Source of the DNA: Cerrena zonata
Taxonomy: Eukaryota > Basidiomycota > Agaricomycetes > Polyporales > Cerrenaceae
Length of the DNA stretch: 64,000 nt
Assembly (NCBI GenBank): GCA_038087015.1
Contig: JASBNA010000008.1
Location: 124,001-188,000 of the forward strand
Direction: 5' to 3'
A program made the translations under genes and the position numbers. Shown in pieces: positions 11,040-21,289 of the stretch (the stretch's first letter is position 1; the number at the start of each line of letters is the position of its first letter). The notes beneath the pieces were generated by a model. The model ran no database searches. It was not told the DNA's origin and saw nothing but the letters and a program-made list of their open reading frames with translations.

Positions 11040-13148
11040 GTTCTCGCGCTGACACCACAAGTGCTGTGCCTATCAGGTCATCAAAACAGTTTGCACAACG
11101 TGAACAAGAGAAAGACTCGGATGTCGACGGCTCTGATGTTTCACAGGTCGACATCTCCACAGTCCAGCCTTCATCGTTAACCAACACCAGCACATCACGC
11201 CGTTATGGAACACGTCCAGGAAATGGTCCCCATCCTGGTCGGTCAGCTGGGTTGGAAAAACGTAAGATGGATGAACTCTCTGCAGTTGCAGAGGTAAAGC
11301 GTGAGGCGAAGGAACAAGAGCAAGCCAAAGGCGACCAAGATCTAAAAACGAAGGCGGAAATAGAACGTCCCAGCCCTATCAAGGGCGCTCAGCTTCTTGA
11401 TGCACTGGTCAACAAGGAGAAGGCTGAACGGGTGTATCTCCGTGAAAGCGAAGATACTGTGAAGGCTTCTATCCGAACGAAGTCAGATAACACTGTAAGT
11501 CTATTATATTGCTCACTTGTATCGAATGAGATCACCCACTAGCACATCCTTCAGACAAAGAAGCCATCTGCGAAAGAGGCTAGGACTGAGCAACCAAAGT
11601 GTGTATGGACCTCAATCGGAGCTCAGAGTCATGATAGAAATGGGTCCGATTGACGTCGCGGTGTGGCGCCTTGACAGCGTGAGTAGTATGCACGTTCAAT
11701 ATATAGAGCTATTTGACCTCACGGCTACATGCCAATCTTTCATTATGTAGACAAACAGCGCATCCAGTCCCTACTTCAAAACCATCAACATTATCAGCGA
11801 ACAAAACCCCAAGCAATATCAAGGTTCTCCTACCGGACTAGGAAAGCTGAGTACAAACCGTTTCAGACACCAGTCATACAGGCGCTAGTACTCGAACCAA
11901 GGTGCGACAAGCTCAAGAGAAGATTGGGGGACTGTGTGATGAAGACATCATTCAAGATAATGTTGGGCTTCAGTCGAAGCGGTCTCGACCTGAGGTAGTT
12001 ATGTCTAGCTGCATCAATATTCTATGAGCTGATCTAACATGAGGGCAGGATATCCAAGTACTAGAACGTACAGTTCTCCAACAACTGGCAAAGCGAAGTC
12101 TCGTCGTCACAAGAAAGAAGATGTTTCAGAAGATACTGGATCAAGGATGTCATTTGAGGACTTACCTGAGTGGATCAGGCCCTTTTTCAACTCCTGCATC
12201 ATTCCGACAATCCTCACTCACTGTGGTGGCGAACGAAATCCTTGGAATATGGATTATGGATACGACTATCTTTCTTGTGCCTTCTTCAGGAAGCCATTGA
12301 TTTTTCTTGCCCAGATCAGAAGTATATTGTCAAGAAGTCAGATAATATTTACAAGCAAGCTCGACAGAAAGTTTACGATTGGCGCGAAAAGTTCAAGAAC
12401 GACGCAATCGCATTGATCAGAGAATATATAAATGCCCACCAACTCAACGGCGACGAGATATGTGAGTTTATAGAACACGCGATTGATACCCAGTCTGCCT
12501 ACAACGGTGTCGATGAAGATGGAGAGGTATGTTATGTTCATCTCAACTACGTGCTTGCTAATAGCTTTGGCATAGGTCACTGTTTTCCAATCAAGATATG
12601 TCTTAGAGGTCCTTGCCGGTCATTTGGTATCGACCGAAGGCTCAATGCGCACAGATGTCGTTCATCCTCGAGGAGCATTGGCACTCACATTACTTGCGGT
12701 ATGTACAAGGCTCGTATTAAGCACCGCATAATACTCACAAAAGCAATGCTCAGGTTCAAATTGCATTCCAATCATTTGAAACAGGGAAGTTTGTTGCAGA
12801 GTCAGCATTCAACGACAAGAGTTTACATGAAGATTTTGATACGCATATTGAAAACGTCGATGGTCTCATCCGGCCCTCTGTGATCCATCATTTTGATGCG
12901 ATTATCGAGAAAGCAAGGTCGATTGCCAACTTGAAGTCACGCGGTACCTCTCGCTCTGCTTCTGCATCGAAACGAGCATCACGAAAACATGCAGTTGGCT
13001 CTCGACGAGCACCTCCACTTCGCCGGTACCAACATCGGAATCCTTCCCTGAAGTAGACTCAGACGATATTCCGGACGGTCTGTTCCCGGATTTTCTTGAC
13101 ATTGAGGGTCTCAATGAGGACGACGTTTCAATCGCTGAGCTCGATTAG
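11040..13148 (+). pseudogene. Plavaka-associated partner gene, RPGN motif protein (second copy)
   Basis: Better preserved than the copy in the first element. Legible blocks, in order: TRPGNGPHPGRSAGL (11205-11255), a Lys/Glu-rich coiled coil to 11490, VRQAQEKIGGL..CDEDIIQDNV (11900-11965), and SFEDLPEWIRPFFNSCIIPT with GGERNPW (12150-12245). A one-base shift near 12270 leads to QEAIDFSCPDQKYIVKKSD and QKVYDWREKFKNDAIALIR (12290-12425). After an intron come VTVFQSRYVLEVLAGHL and HPRGALALTLLA (12580-12700), then after another intron VQIAFQSFETGKF (12755-12800). An acidic tail ends in a stop at 13146-13148. The family recurs in agaricomycete genomes as unnamed hypothetical proteins. The first residues and AT-hook are absent, so the 5' end is deleted together with that of the divergent transposase. 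Confidence 0.6.
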
Positions 13149-13331
13149 AACCCATAAATCTAGTTTGATAAAATAGAACCTATTCTTAACATATACATTT
13201 GACCGAGCTACCTGATGAGACTGGGAGGACTGAGATTCATGAGATATACCTGAGAAGCATCTGAGAGGTCCTGAGCACGAAGTCCTGGAAATCAAAGTCC
13301 TGGGGGTGCTGGGTGCCTCTGAAAGCTGCCT

Positions 13332-13385
13332 CTCAGGTCATCTCAGGGCGTCTCAGGGCGTCTCAGACGATTACGCACTTTGCTG
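13332..13385 (-). repeat. Right terminal inverted repeat of element 2
   Basis: Reverse complement of the left end at 8545-8598 with six mismatches. The outermost bases are CAGCAAAGTGCG when read inward on the minus strand. Confidence 0.85.
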
Positions 13386-13386
13386 A

Positions 13387-14090
13387 TGGCCCGGCCTGGT
13401 ACCTCCCGAAATGGTGCAGACAACAGGCGATTTTACAGAGTCCTGCTATCTTGTACGTCTCGAAGTTCACATAGAAGCATCCCTCAAGCAGATGGATGAT
13501 GCTCTAAGTCGTTTTCATCAAGCTCGTGAAACTTTCCTGCATACCGGTGTTCGCCCCGACGGATTCGATAGTCTACCCCATCAACACTCACTCAAACATC
13601 AAATGGCACATATACGCAACTTTGGTGCTCTTAACGGACTCTGTACATCCATCATGAAATCTAGACACATCAAAGCCGTCAAAGAACCTTGGCGTCGATC
13701 GAATCGTTTCGCGGCTCTCAGTCAAGTGCTCCTTACAAACAGAGACTTGATAAGCTCACAGCTGCTCGTGTTGACTTCCACACCCGGGGCATGCTTGATG
13801 GCTCAAGTATCTCATAAGCTCTCACACAGCTTCCCGAAAGCGAAAGTACTACTGTGACAGTGGAGACGGAGACCAGCGAACCGGGGCGAGGAAATACCGA
13901 ATCACCAGTAGATGATCCCGCTGACGCGGATGATGGGAATGGAATTGTTGAAGGTCCTCGTGACCGAGTTGAGGCGGTTGTGAAACTTGCGAAATCCCCA
14001 AGTATGTGCCTCTTTCGAAACCACCTGATATGTCTTTCAAGTTTCAACTGAAACATCATTGTAGTCCGAAAATACCCTCGAACCCCCGAT
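13387..14090 (+). pseudogene. C-terminal fragment of a third Plavaka-type transposase
   Basis: Begins immediately outside the right end of the second element and runs on the opposite strand to that element's own transposase. Reads VPPEMVQ, CYLVR, DALSRFHQARETFLHTGVRPDG, SLPHQHSLKH, FGALNGLCTSIMKSRHIKAV (13630-13680) and KEPWRRSNRFAALSQVLLTN. A one-base deletion near 13742 then shifts the frame to RLDKLTAARVDFHTRGML, an acidic linker and KYPRTPDDLS. These are the same blocks as 9480-9930 of the minus-strand copy but from a different, independently decayed copy. The catalytic N-terminal two thirds are absent. The abrupt start next to the terminal repeat suggests the second element inserted into, or recombined with, this copy. 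Confidence 0.75.
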
Positions 14091-14283
14091 GATCTCAGCT
14101 GTTTTCTCGGTACTAGGGATTCCAGCCGCAACGCAGAAGCCTTCGATCGGAACACCTTCACGACGCATTTCTTGCCAAAGAAGGTGAACTGATGGGGGTT
14201 GATGTAGAGGGCGTTGAGAGTGAGACCGACACCAGGAGCGATCTTGCTCTCAACTTTAGCACGGAGAGCCTTGGTAAGTTGTA
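14056..14283 (-). pseudogene. Fragment of fatty acid synthase subunit beta (enoyl reductase region)
   Basis: The minus strand reads LTKALRAKVESKIAPGVGL then TLNALYINPHQFTF, and after a one-frame shift WQEMRREGVPIEGFCVAAG with IPSTEKTAEIIGG. These are well-conserved blocks of fungal FAS beta (LNALYINPRQF...LWQEMR...PIEGFCVAAGIPS). About three residues are lost at the shift. Only about 75 residues of a roughly 2000-residue subunit are present, so this is a captured or duplicated piece and not a gene. It is joined in tandem to a LEU2-like fragment (14280-14520), and its end overlaps the plus-strand transposase remnant. Confidence 0.7.
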
Positions 14284-14520
14284 GTGGCGCTAGCAAGTAG
14301 GTTGGTTTTATCGACGAAATGAATAGCCAAAGGAGAGTTCGCAGCCAAGGCAAATTGAGGGAAAATAATGATATCGACGCCTTGAGCTACATAAGTTTTC
14401 AATGAGGAGTTCTCGACGAGACTGCCTGACGCAAAGTTTTCAGGTCGGGTGTTGACGTAAAGCCCAGGTGCTTTACGAAGAGCAAGCGAACCAGTTCCGG
14501 GATAGATTTCAATACACGTA
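14280..14520 (-). pseudogene. Fragment of 3-isopropylmalate dehydrogenase
   Basis: One open minus-strand frame reads SLALRKAPGLYVNTRPENFA, SLVENSSLK..VAQGVDIIIF, and then LAANSPLAIHFVDKTNLLAS. The first part matches the LRKELGLYANLRP...ASPLK...GVDI region of IPMDH. The second matches the SVDKANVLASSRLWR region about 80 residues further on. The usual VRELTGGIYFG segment between them is deleted in frame. It continues in the same frame into the FAS-beta fragment. Both pieces come from conserved metabolic genes, so the mosaic is most simply a transposon-captured or illegitimately joined relic. Confidence 0.6.
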
Positions 14521-15435
14521 CAAATAGCGGATGAGGCAAAGGTATATACAACAGAGCAGGAGACTATGTCAGAGAAAAAGTAGCACTAACGAATATGTGG
14601 AGAATGCAAGAAATTTTAGCAAGGTGGGAGCAAGATAGATCGAAAGATAACAGGTGTAGAGGAAAGACGGAATAAAGAACAAACTCGGCATTTACATCAT
14701 CTCCTTAAAAAGCGAGCCAACTTGGTTCCAATGCTTTTCACGACGCGGCCAACGCGATGGCTAATTGTACGGGCAGACCTTAAAAAGTCGCGGTGTGAAC
14801 GAACTCGAGGATCGAATGCAGCTGCGAGCTTGGAAGGAGTGAGACAAAAAGAAAGATTCGAGGTAGCACGACGTACCTGTTCCTCAAAGCCCGAGGGGAT
14901 ATGCTCGTCCAAGTTGAGAGGAACGGCCAGGGACAAGGGTGTAACGACACCATCGAATACGAAGACCGATCCAAGCTAAAGAAAACATGGTCGGTGATAG
15001 GTCAGAATGGAAGGAAATAAGTACGCACCGTTTCAAGCATGGCAACACTCAGGCCTTCGAATCCGTTACCAACAAAAGTATCTCCTGCTGCGACGGAGTT
15101 TGCTCCTGCGAGTCGGTCTGTGTCGGTCTTCGTAACTAGATGTGAGAACGCTTCAATAGAAAAAAGGGTATAAACTTACAACGCCCAAACACTGAGCATC
15201 TACAGGTTTTGCCATATTGGGACCGGATTGGAAAGTAATGATCGAGAGTTGGAAAGAAGAAAGAATACGCGAGCTCCGGTCCGAAAGCGGCGATTAAGAA
15301 GAGGCGGCTACGGATGACAGATGTCATTAATTGACATCTTTATCTTATCTTATCCGGGGATGCCGGGGTCAGGGTCAAGCAGTTTGAGGACGTCAATCGT
15401 TCCAATACTTGCCCTCCCTTTGCGAGAACTGGTCC
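14521..15435. other. Unresolved minus-strand coding-like segments
   Basis: Between a possible start near 15220 and 14700, minus-strand pieces join at plausible splice sites (for example donor after 15037, acceptor at 14977). They read AGANSVAAGDTFVGNGFEGL and then GSVFVFDGVVTPLSLAVPLN. I recognise no family. They could be more captured gene pieces upstream of the LEU2/FAS mosaic, or the first exons of the donor construct. Confidence 0.3.
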
Positions 15436-15436
15436 C

Positions 15437-15667
15437 CTAGTCCCTCTCGTTTCCTTTCTCACTAATTTGGTACAAGCCGTTCGTCGCTTTTGCCTGGGCA
15501 ATGCTCAGAAACTGAAGAATCCCAACATCCTTATCCTTGATCAATCGACGGAGGATTTGAAGGTAAAGCTTGGGTTCACGTGTACTTTCATAACACAGTA
15601 CGAAGCCTTCCTGGTACTTAACACATGCGGGAACTGAAAGCTTCCTCCATGCATTAGCGAAGACCAT
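15437..15667 (-). pseudogene. Unidentified ORF fragment, 76 residues
   Basis: Reads FVLCYEST..EPKLYLQILRRLIKDKDVGILQFL. The composition is that of real protein, with an alternating helix pattern, but there is no family I can name and no supporting exons nearby. Could be a small intact gene or a remnant of a larger one. Confidence 0.3.
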
Positions 15668-17606
15668 GATTCCGTGATCTTATCTCTAACGTTTTCCTCC
15701 AAGTTTATCTCCTGGAAATTGAAAAGTGGTGCCAAAGAGCTTTGCTTCAAGGAGACTGATTTCAATGAGGCTCAGTAGGTCATTTTCAGTGATGTCAGTC
15801 TGACTATCCCAGGTGGTGCTATCCTTGTTGCCGAGCAACTCCGGTGAGACCCCGTACTGAACGACTTATCAACTGATAGTCCGAGATACGAACTAATTTG
15901 ATAATCAGATATTTATCCCTCTTCTGGAAGAGGACGACGCCGAGTGAATGGGGTCGATCCCCCTTTCAAATTCACATGAAGTCTGGAGCTACCAGCGAAC
16001 GTCCCATGTCAAATGAGCAGGTCATTGGTTGATACGGTAAATTCTCGACGGTATTAAACAACGGTACAGAAAGCTGCAACATCCAACACGGTATGTTTCG
16101 TCTTTCTATTGAGATAAGCATGATCTTATAGATCTATCAGTGTTTTTAACCCACTCTGCAGAGTGCAACTTGGAAATAGTCCCAGTTAACCACTGCATGG
16201 CCGCTCTTGTAGAGACAGACCATTGTCCCATCTATACCCAGTCTTTTAAGGAAGAAAGTATCTCTCAGGCTCTCGCCGTGTCTTTATGGGAGCATTCCAG
16301 GTGGGTGGATCCGGTGGGCATTGGTTTATGGAGAGCGGGGAGTTGGATCGAGGTGAGGAAGATGATGCCACCTCTTGAACGTTTCGTATGGAATGGGCCC
16401 GTCACGGCCATGGTACCTCGTTCCATAATTTCGATTCGAAATAAGCAGAAATCTACCAATGTAGGCAAAGATAATGTGTTATTTGGCGGATGTGATGATA
16501 TTTCCTTGGCAAAAGAGCAAAGGGGAAGGTGGTAGAAGAGTCGGAGGGCAACATACTAGGTGATTCAGAAGGATTCAGATCCCGACAATGATACTTTGCT
16601 GATGTCAAGACTGCTACTAATTCGATCGGTCTTGATTCGCTCCCATGTCTCTACTCTAGCTATTTACTAAGGACCTCGGAACATAGCAGTGATCTTGATC
16701 CTGACGTTTTTAAGCCTTTCAACAAGGTAGTCTATTCAACCTTTCCTTCTATAGAAATAGTTCCACAATGCTTTCTATATTGTTTTCTTCTAGGTGTGAA
16801 ACCGGCACACACTGCCAAATACAGAGCTGCGCTGAGTCTCAAATCTCAGTTATGTTTTCTAGAGGTTCCCTGTTCTCAGCAGCAGCGACGCTTGGGGTTC
16901 GGACGACAAATGTTTCGACTTGCGTGTTTCCTACCTGAAGATCATGAAACTTTGTAAAGGGCTCTTTCATCTGATCGCCTTCTGGTCATACACTTACATC
17001 TATCGCTCACCTGGTCTGAGTCTCTGTTCACTTGTCTTCTCGTTGCTATAGAACCCCACTTTGTGCATTACAGAGCTTGTACGTGACATGGCTGCTACCA
17101 TTGGATTCTTACAAGGCAGCATGCTGACGATATGTCGACTTAATGGCAAACTTATTCTCGCATTGGTTTATCATCCCTTCCACCCACTTGACTCAGTGTC
17201 CGTCGTGTTGCACCTGCTCGGACTCCAGATGAGAAGCGTTTCGACACGAGTTCATTCTATCGAGAGATCGTGAAACTCCTCAAAAAGAAGGAATAAGCAG
17301 ATGTAACTTTGGCTTGATAGAACAAGTACCCACATCACACGCTAATTTGTGACCCGCTCTTTGAATACAGTTTCTCTAAGTCGGACGTATTTTTACGAGC
17401 ACACCAGAAGCGGTCATTGTAGGTAGCACACAGAGCGGACGTAGAGCGGGTACCACTATTCTAGTATTCTCGCAAGACAGTGTGCCAATGCATCAACTTA
17501 ATAGGATGTCTATTCTTACGGCGTACGAAGGGTACTTATGAGCACCAGCACAACAGGTTTCAGCAGCAAATCACTGGCTTTCAAGGAGGTGGAATAGATT
17601 GGGTCG
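15668..17606. other. Unassigned region, no supported gene
   Basis: A 131-residue plus-strand open frame at 16140-16535 and a tail near 17200-17295 (RTPDEKRFDTSSFYREIVKL) look partly coding, but no family or consistent exon chain was found. No terminal repeats of the kind seen at 8545 occur here. Confidence 0.35.
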
Positions 17607-17993
17607 ATGAAAAACAACAGTAATTGTGGCTCGTCGGGCATTGAGAAGATATTACGGACTCAAGAGACACTCGCTGACTTGTTCAGACTCCTTGAAGCTA
17701 GCGGTATCCATACGCCACTCACTCACTCATTGCTTGAGCGAGTCCTTAGCGAGTTTCCATGTCCGAGCACAACTCGGAGTTGCAGGAGGAACTATTTATA
17801 TATATTCACCGCCAGCAAATTCTCACAGGCCATCAAACGTGTCGAAGAGCTGGAATCAGTCGAAAAGATCATTATTATTTCTCAAGAGTCACTCGGTCAT
17901 TTCATCAACGACATCTGCCCAGGAGCATACAGATCGATGACAAAGGTCAACTTTACCGCATTGGATCATCTCACAGTGAACCCCATGAGTTGA
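17607..17993 (+). CDS. Hypothetical protein, C-terminal INDICPGAYRSMTKV motif
   Basis: The 128-residue frame ends with FINDICPGAYRSMTKVNFTALD, a motif I associate with unnamed agaricomycete proteins in which CPGAY.S.TKV.F..LD recurs near the C-terminus. The N-terminal part has alternating leucine helices. It may be one exon of a longer gene or a remnant: no signal, membrane segment or catalytic motif is visible. The stop at 17991-17993 comes soon after the motif, where relatives usually continue, so truncation is likely. Confidence 0.35.
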   Translation: MKNNSNCGSSGIEKILRTQETLADLFRLLEASGIHTPLTHSLLERVLSEFPCPSTTRSCRRNYLYIFTASKFSQAIKRVEELESVEKIIIISQESLGHFINDICPGAYRSMTKVNFTALDHLTVNPMS

Positions 17994-19065
17994 CTTAGAG
18001 GCAGAGCCTTGGGAGAACGAGTACGAGTACGACATGGAATCTGACTATGACATTAAGCGAGAGTAGTATACAAATCATGCAGACTACCATATATTACGTC
18101 ATCGAATAACATACAGCTAGTTAGAACCTGTGATATAGGCCAAAATCCATTCATTTTCAGGGCCTGTGGCGCGAGACGTGAACAAATGGCTGCGACAACA
18201 CAGTAGGTCATGATTTCACCAGATGAATGCACCAAGCAAACGGACGTAGTGTAGGATCCTAGGTAGACAACTCGATTCGATAGCGGACCTTTGGTATAGG
18301 CAATAACATACCACAAGGGAATACTGTTTACCAGAATAAGTCGCCTCACTCAGAATTTGTATGTGTATTGCGTCGACGTTGACGAGATTCTTCTCCCTTC
18401 ATGAAAACTGTTCATTCCTTTCCCAAGAGGCTCTTCATATGGGGGGGACTGCGCCAGAATCGGACTTGGTGGTTTCTCCTGCACAAAACGATACCGTCTC
18501 GATAACATGATGTCGAAGAAAGTAAAACTCACCAGCAAGATGGCGGAGGAGGGCCTGGGCCTGAAGGTGGTGGAAGAGCGTTAGTATTACCGGGTGGGTC
18601 CGGTGGGGGTGGAGCCTGGGGTGCGTAGAGATGGTGGGAGAGACACGACGGAAGATTGAGGACGACATCTTCGTGACTCGCGAGGTCTTGAGTTTGCGTG
18701 ATTGGGACCGTCTGGGTGCGGCGTTGGTCGATTGTAGATCAACCAAAACTACTCCGACTGTGTTGAGAGGCCAGACGTCCGAATGAAATATGGCAGTTGC
18801 AACCACCACATTTCTCTGGTCGTCGGCGAGACTTGCAAACACAACAGCCAAGTTCGAACTTGGAAATGGGAAGTTCCAGCGTCTAATCATGCAGGCCACG
18901 TGCTTCCACAAATCCAGTCTCCGAGTCCATAATTCTGAGTACAATGAACGGCAATCCTACGTCCTTATTCGCCATAGTAAGAATCCCCCCTGTTATACCT
19001 TGTTCGACCTCGACGACTGGATGGTGTTTTTTTTTTCAATTCTTAAAACTGGTGATTGACCACTC
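17994..19065. other. Unassigned region with minus-strand open frames
   Basis: Two minus-strand open frames (18053-18349 and 18435-18944) lack recognisable motifs. An alternative reading around 18540-18630 is proline-rich (PPPPDPPGN). I could not build a phase-consistent gene from them. Confidence 0.3.
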
Positions 19066-19180
19066 CATCGGCCGATCCGTTGGCCGGTGGTTGGTCAGTT
19101 GTTAGCCGTTGATTGGCCAGTGATTAGCCAATCATCGGCCGTGCAGCGGGACAGTTACGGGCCGCTACCGTCCCGCTCGA
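19066..19180. repeat. Cluster of short palindromes with GGCC/GCCAAT words
   Basis: Two clear inverted repeats lie next to each other. GATTGGC and GCCAATC are separated by 9 bases around 19112-19134, and GCGGGAC and GTCCCGC by 17 bases around 19147-19177. Several more TTGGCC/GGCCG words precede them. They lie 650-750 bases before the peroxiredoxin start. They could be protein-binding sites (the GCCAAT/ATTGGC cores match CCAAT-box sequence) or transcribed hairpins. Confidence 0.5.
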
Positions 19181-19829
19181 TCTGCTCTGTGAAAGGATTC
19201 CGGCTCTGCGCAAAGCTCTGTACTGGGTACCGATTCCAGACAAAGTCCAATTTTGTCAAAGGATCTGCCCACATGTCCCATTCTAAATCTGTGCAAATGA
19301 CAGGTTCCAAATTTGTAAGTAGATCGGTCAAGATCACCAATCCTATATATGTCCTCACAATATAATCTGATTTCATTCAGTGATTAGATTATCGACTTGT
19401 TTCCGGCTCTGTCCGGAGCCCCGATGTGTCACAGACCTTGAATTGTGACTACCATCTGGCAGGCTCCCAGACTTTTTCACACAGTTACATTCTGTGTTGA
19501 CGTGTGTTTTCTAAATATGGGAAAAACTCTGCTCTGTGGTACGATCCCACCACAGAGTTCAATTCCATTATCTAATCGCACCCCCTGCCAGATCCGGTTA
19601 CCATTCCCCAATCTTTGATCACGTCTGTACCACATCTGACCCCCGTACAGACGGCGTCATGCGTGCCGTGTTATGTACTCAAGTACTATACATATTGCGA
19701 TCTCGGTGCGCGATTGCAACACGACTCACACGTTCCCATTTATTCCCCTCTACCTCATTACTCCGATAACCCTCTCCCTTGTTCCCCATTTCCCTCACTC
19801 ATCACTGTTAGATAAATATTTCTGAGAAA

Positions 19830-20826
19830 ATGCCCAGAAAAGCTGCTGCTGCTGCCCCTACTGAGGGCGAAGAGACCCAGGCGAGACGATCGACGCGTCT
19901 CGCTGCTCAGCCCAAGAAAGATGAGCCTGCTGCACCTAAGCCTGCTGCGAAACGGGCACCAGCAAAGAAGAGAGCTGTAGATGCCGACGAAAAAGAGGGC
20001 GAAGAGAAGGCTCCTGCTGCCAAGAAGGTGATTTTTCAACCATTTTCGCTATTGCCACTGGAGACTTGTTCCAAGTTCCCCAATCGTATTCAAAAATAAT
20101 AACTGACGCGATTTGACGCGTGTTATTAGAGCAGAGCTGGCGCGAAGAAAGCTGAAGCTGAGGAGGAAGAGTCTTCTCCTACCCCCGAGTTGAGCCCCAT
20201 TGATCTCGGCGATTCCCTTCCCTCGGTCACTCTCAAGAACGAGAAGGGCGAGGATGTGGATGTTGCTACGCTGACCGCAGATAAGGGGTTGGTCCTCTTC
20301 CTTGTTCCAAAGGCCGATACGCGTGAGTGATACGTCTCAGTGCAATAAGGGGTCGTGTTCCTGACTCTTGCTGTGTGCGGTTGAATAGCGGGCTGCACGA
20401 ACCAGGCTTGTGGTTTCCGTGATTCTTACCCCGATTTCACGTCTTCGAGATATGAGGTGTACTGTCTGAGTGCAGATTCTCCTACTGCACAAACCAAGTG
20501 GCAAACGAAGGTATGTTCCATAATCACCGTTCGCAGAAGGTTCCCACTCAGATGGTGTTTTCACCACTTACAGAAGGAGCTTCCATATCCTCTTCTTTCC
20601 GACCCGAAGCGCGTCTTGATTTCAGCACTCGGTGCTGGAGAAGGTGGAAAGACCAAGCGTAGCCACTTTATCTTCGAAAAAGGTGGTAAACTGGTCGACA
20701 AGAAGAATCCTGTGAAACCCGTTGACAGGTCAGTTCCTGATACGAGAAGTGGTGATCGATGCCGATATTGACTATTTCGCTAGCCCAAAGCTCGCGTTGG
20801 AGTTCATCCAGAGCCATAGCTCCTAA
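19830..20826 (+). CDS. dot5: Nuclear thiol peroxidase, Dot5/BCP-type peroxiredoxin
   Basis: Reduces hydroperoxides with a reactive cysteine. Dot5-type fungal enzymes act in the nucleus with thioredoxin. Five exons keep phase: 19830-20027, 20130-20322, 20389-20510, 20574-20728 and 20784-20826, giving 236 residues. Residues 1-80 are Ala/Lys-rich (RKAAAAAP, RRSTRLAAQPK, KRAPAKKR) and look like a nuclear-targeting tail. The catalytic domain starts at SPIDLGDSLPSVTLKNEKG. The active site TPGCTNQACGFRD gives the peroxidatic Cys133 and, five residues on, the resolving Cys138, the spacing typical of BCP enzymes. LSADSP..Q..WQ and YPLLSDPKR are also family blocks. Most similar by layout to yeast DOT5. 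The start is the first Met after an AT-rich leader and gives the complete basic tail. Confidence 0.9.
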
Positions 20827-21289
20827 CCGGATACCCAATCAAGAACAGTGTGTTGTGAATGTATTTTCTTTTGTCTGTTGTTCGAGTGGAGTTGTCATGT
20901 ACTATATTCACGTATTATTCGGAACTTCTAAGTGTTGTGTTCTAGGCTTTAAATCTGTGGCTGAGCTCGTGAAACGAAGAACGAAACAGAACTGTGATGA
21001 AGCATTTTTCTTTTGCACTACTCAGTTGTTCGAGAAATGAGGAAGCGAGCCCACCTTGTTCGGAGCAGGCACAGAGGCGATGAACATACTTACCTTCCAA
21101 ATTAGGCCACACACTTCACGTCTTCGTCATTGCCCTTGCCACAACAGATCAAAAGGCGCCCATCACCGGTCCACACTTGGCATCGCAGTTTCACTGCGTC
21201 CCGCAGCCAAAACTCCCTTTCCTTTCTCTTTCCTTCACTCTCACCTTCCTATCTTTAAACACCTACCGTACCGCTTATACCCACTTGAA
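20827..21289. other. Intergenic: 3' flank of peroxiredoxin and leader of the WASP gene
   Basis: No other gene is seen. A pyrimidine-rich tract (about 21215-21285) lies just before the WASP start, typical of basidiomycete promoters. Confidence 0.5.

Larger units (their letters stand above)
8545..13385. mobile_element. Plavaka-type element 2, bounded by 54-bp terminal inverted repeats
   Basis: The element is 4841 bp. Both ends begin CAGCAA-N-GTGC-N-TAATC and continue into CTGAGAC/CTGAGAT repeats. The 54-bp ends (8545-8598 and 13332-13385) differ at only six positions when one is reverse-complemented. Further CTGAG words fill the subterminal 100-200 bp on each side. Inside are a degenerate minus-strand Plavaka transposase (8699-11030) and a plus-strand partner gene (about 11040-13148). 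No target-site duplication is obvious: the flanks read ...CTCCCT and ATGGCC.... Both internal genes lack their 5' ends, consistent with a deletion at the shared divergent promoter near 11030. Confidence 0.8.

Noticed and set aside
13733..14353. One 206-residue minus-strand protein
   Set aside because: Only its first half matches the FAS-beta fragment; the rest is antisense to the transposase remnant and not a single real protein.
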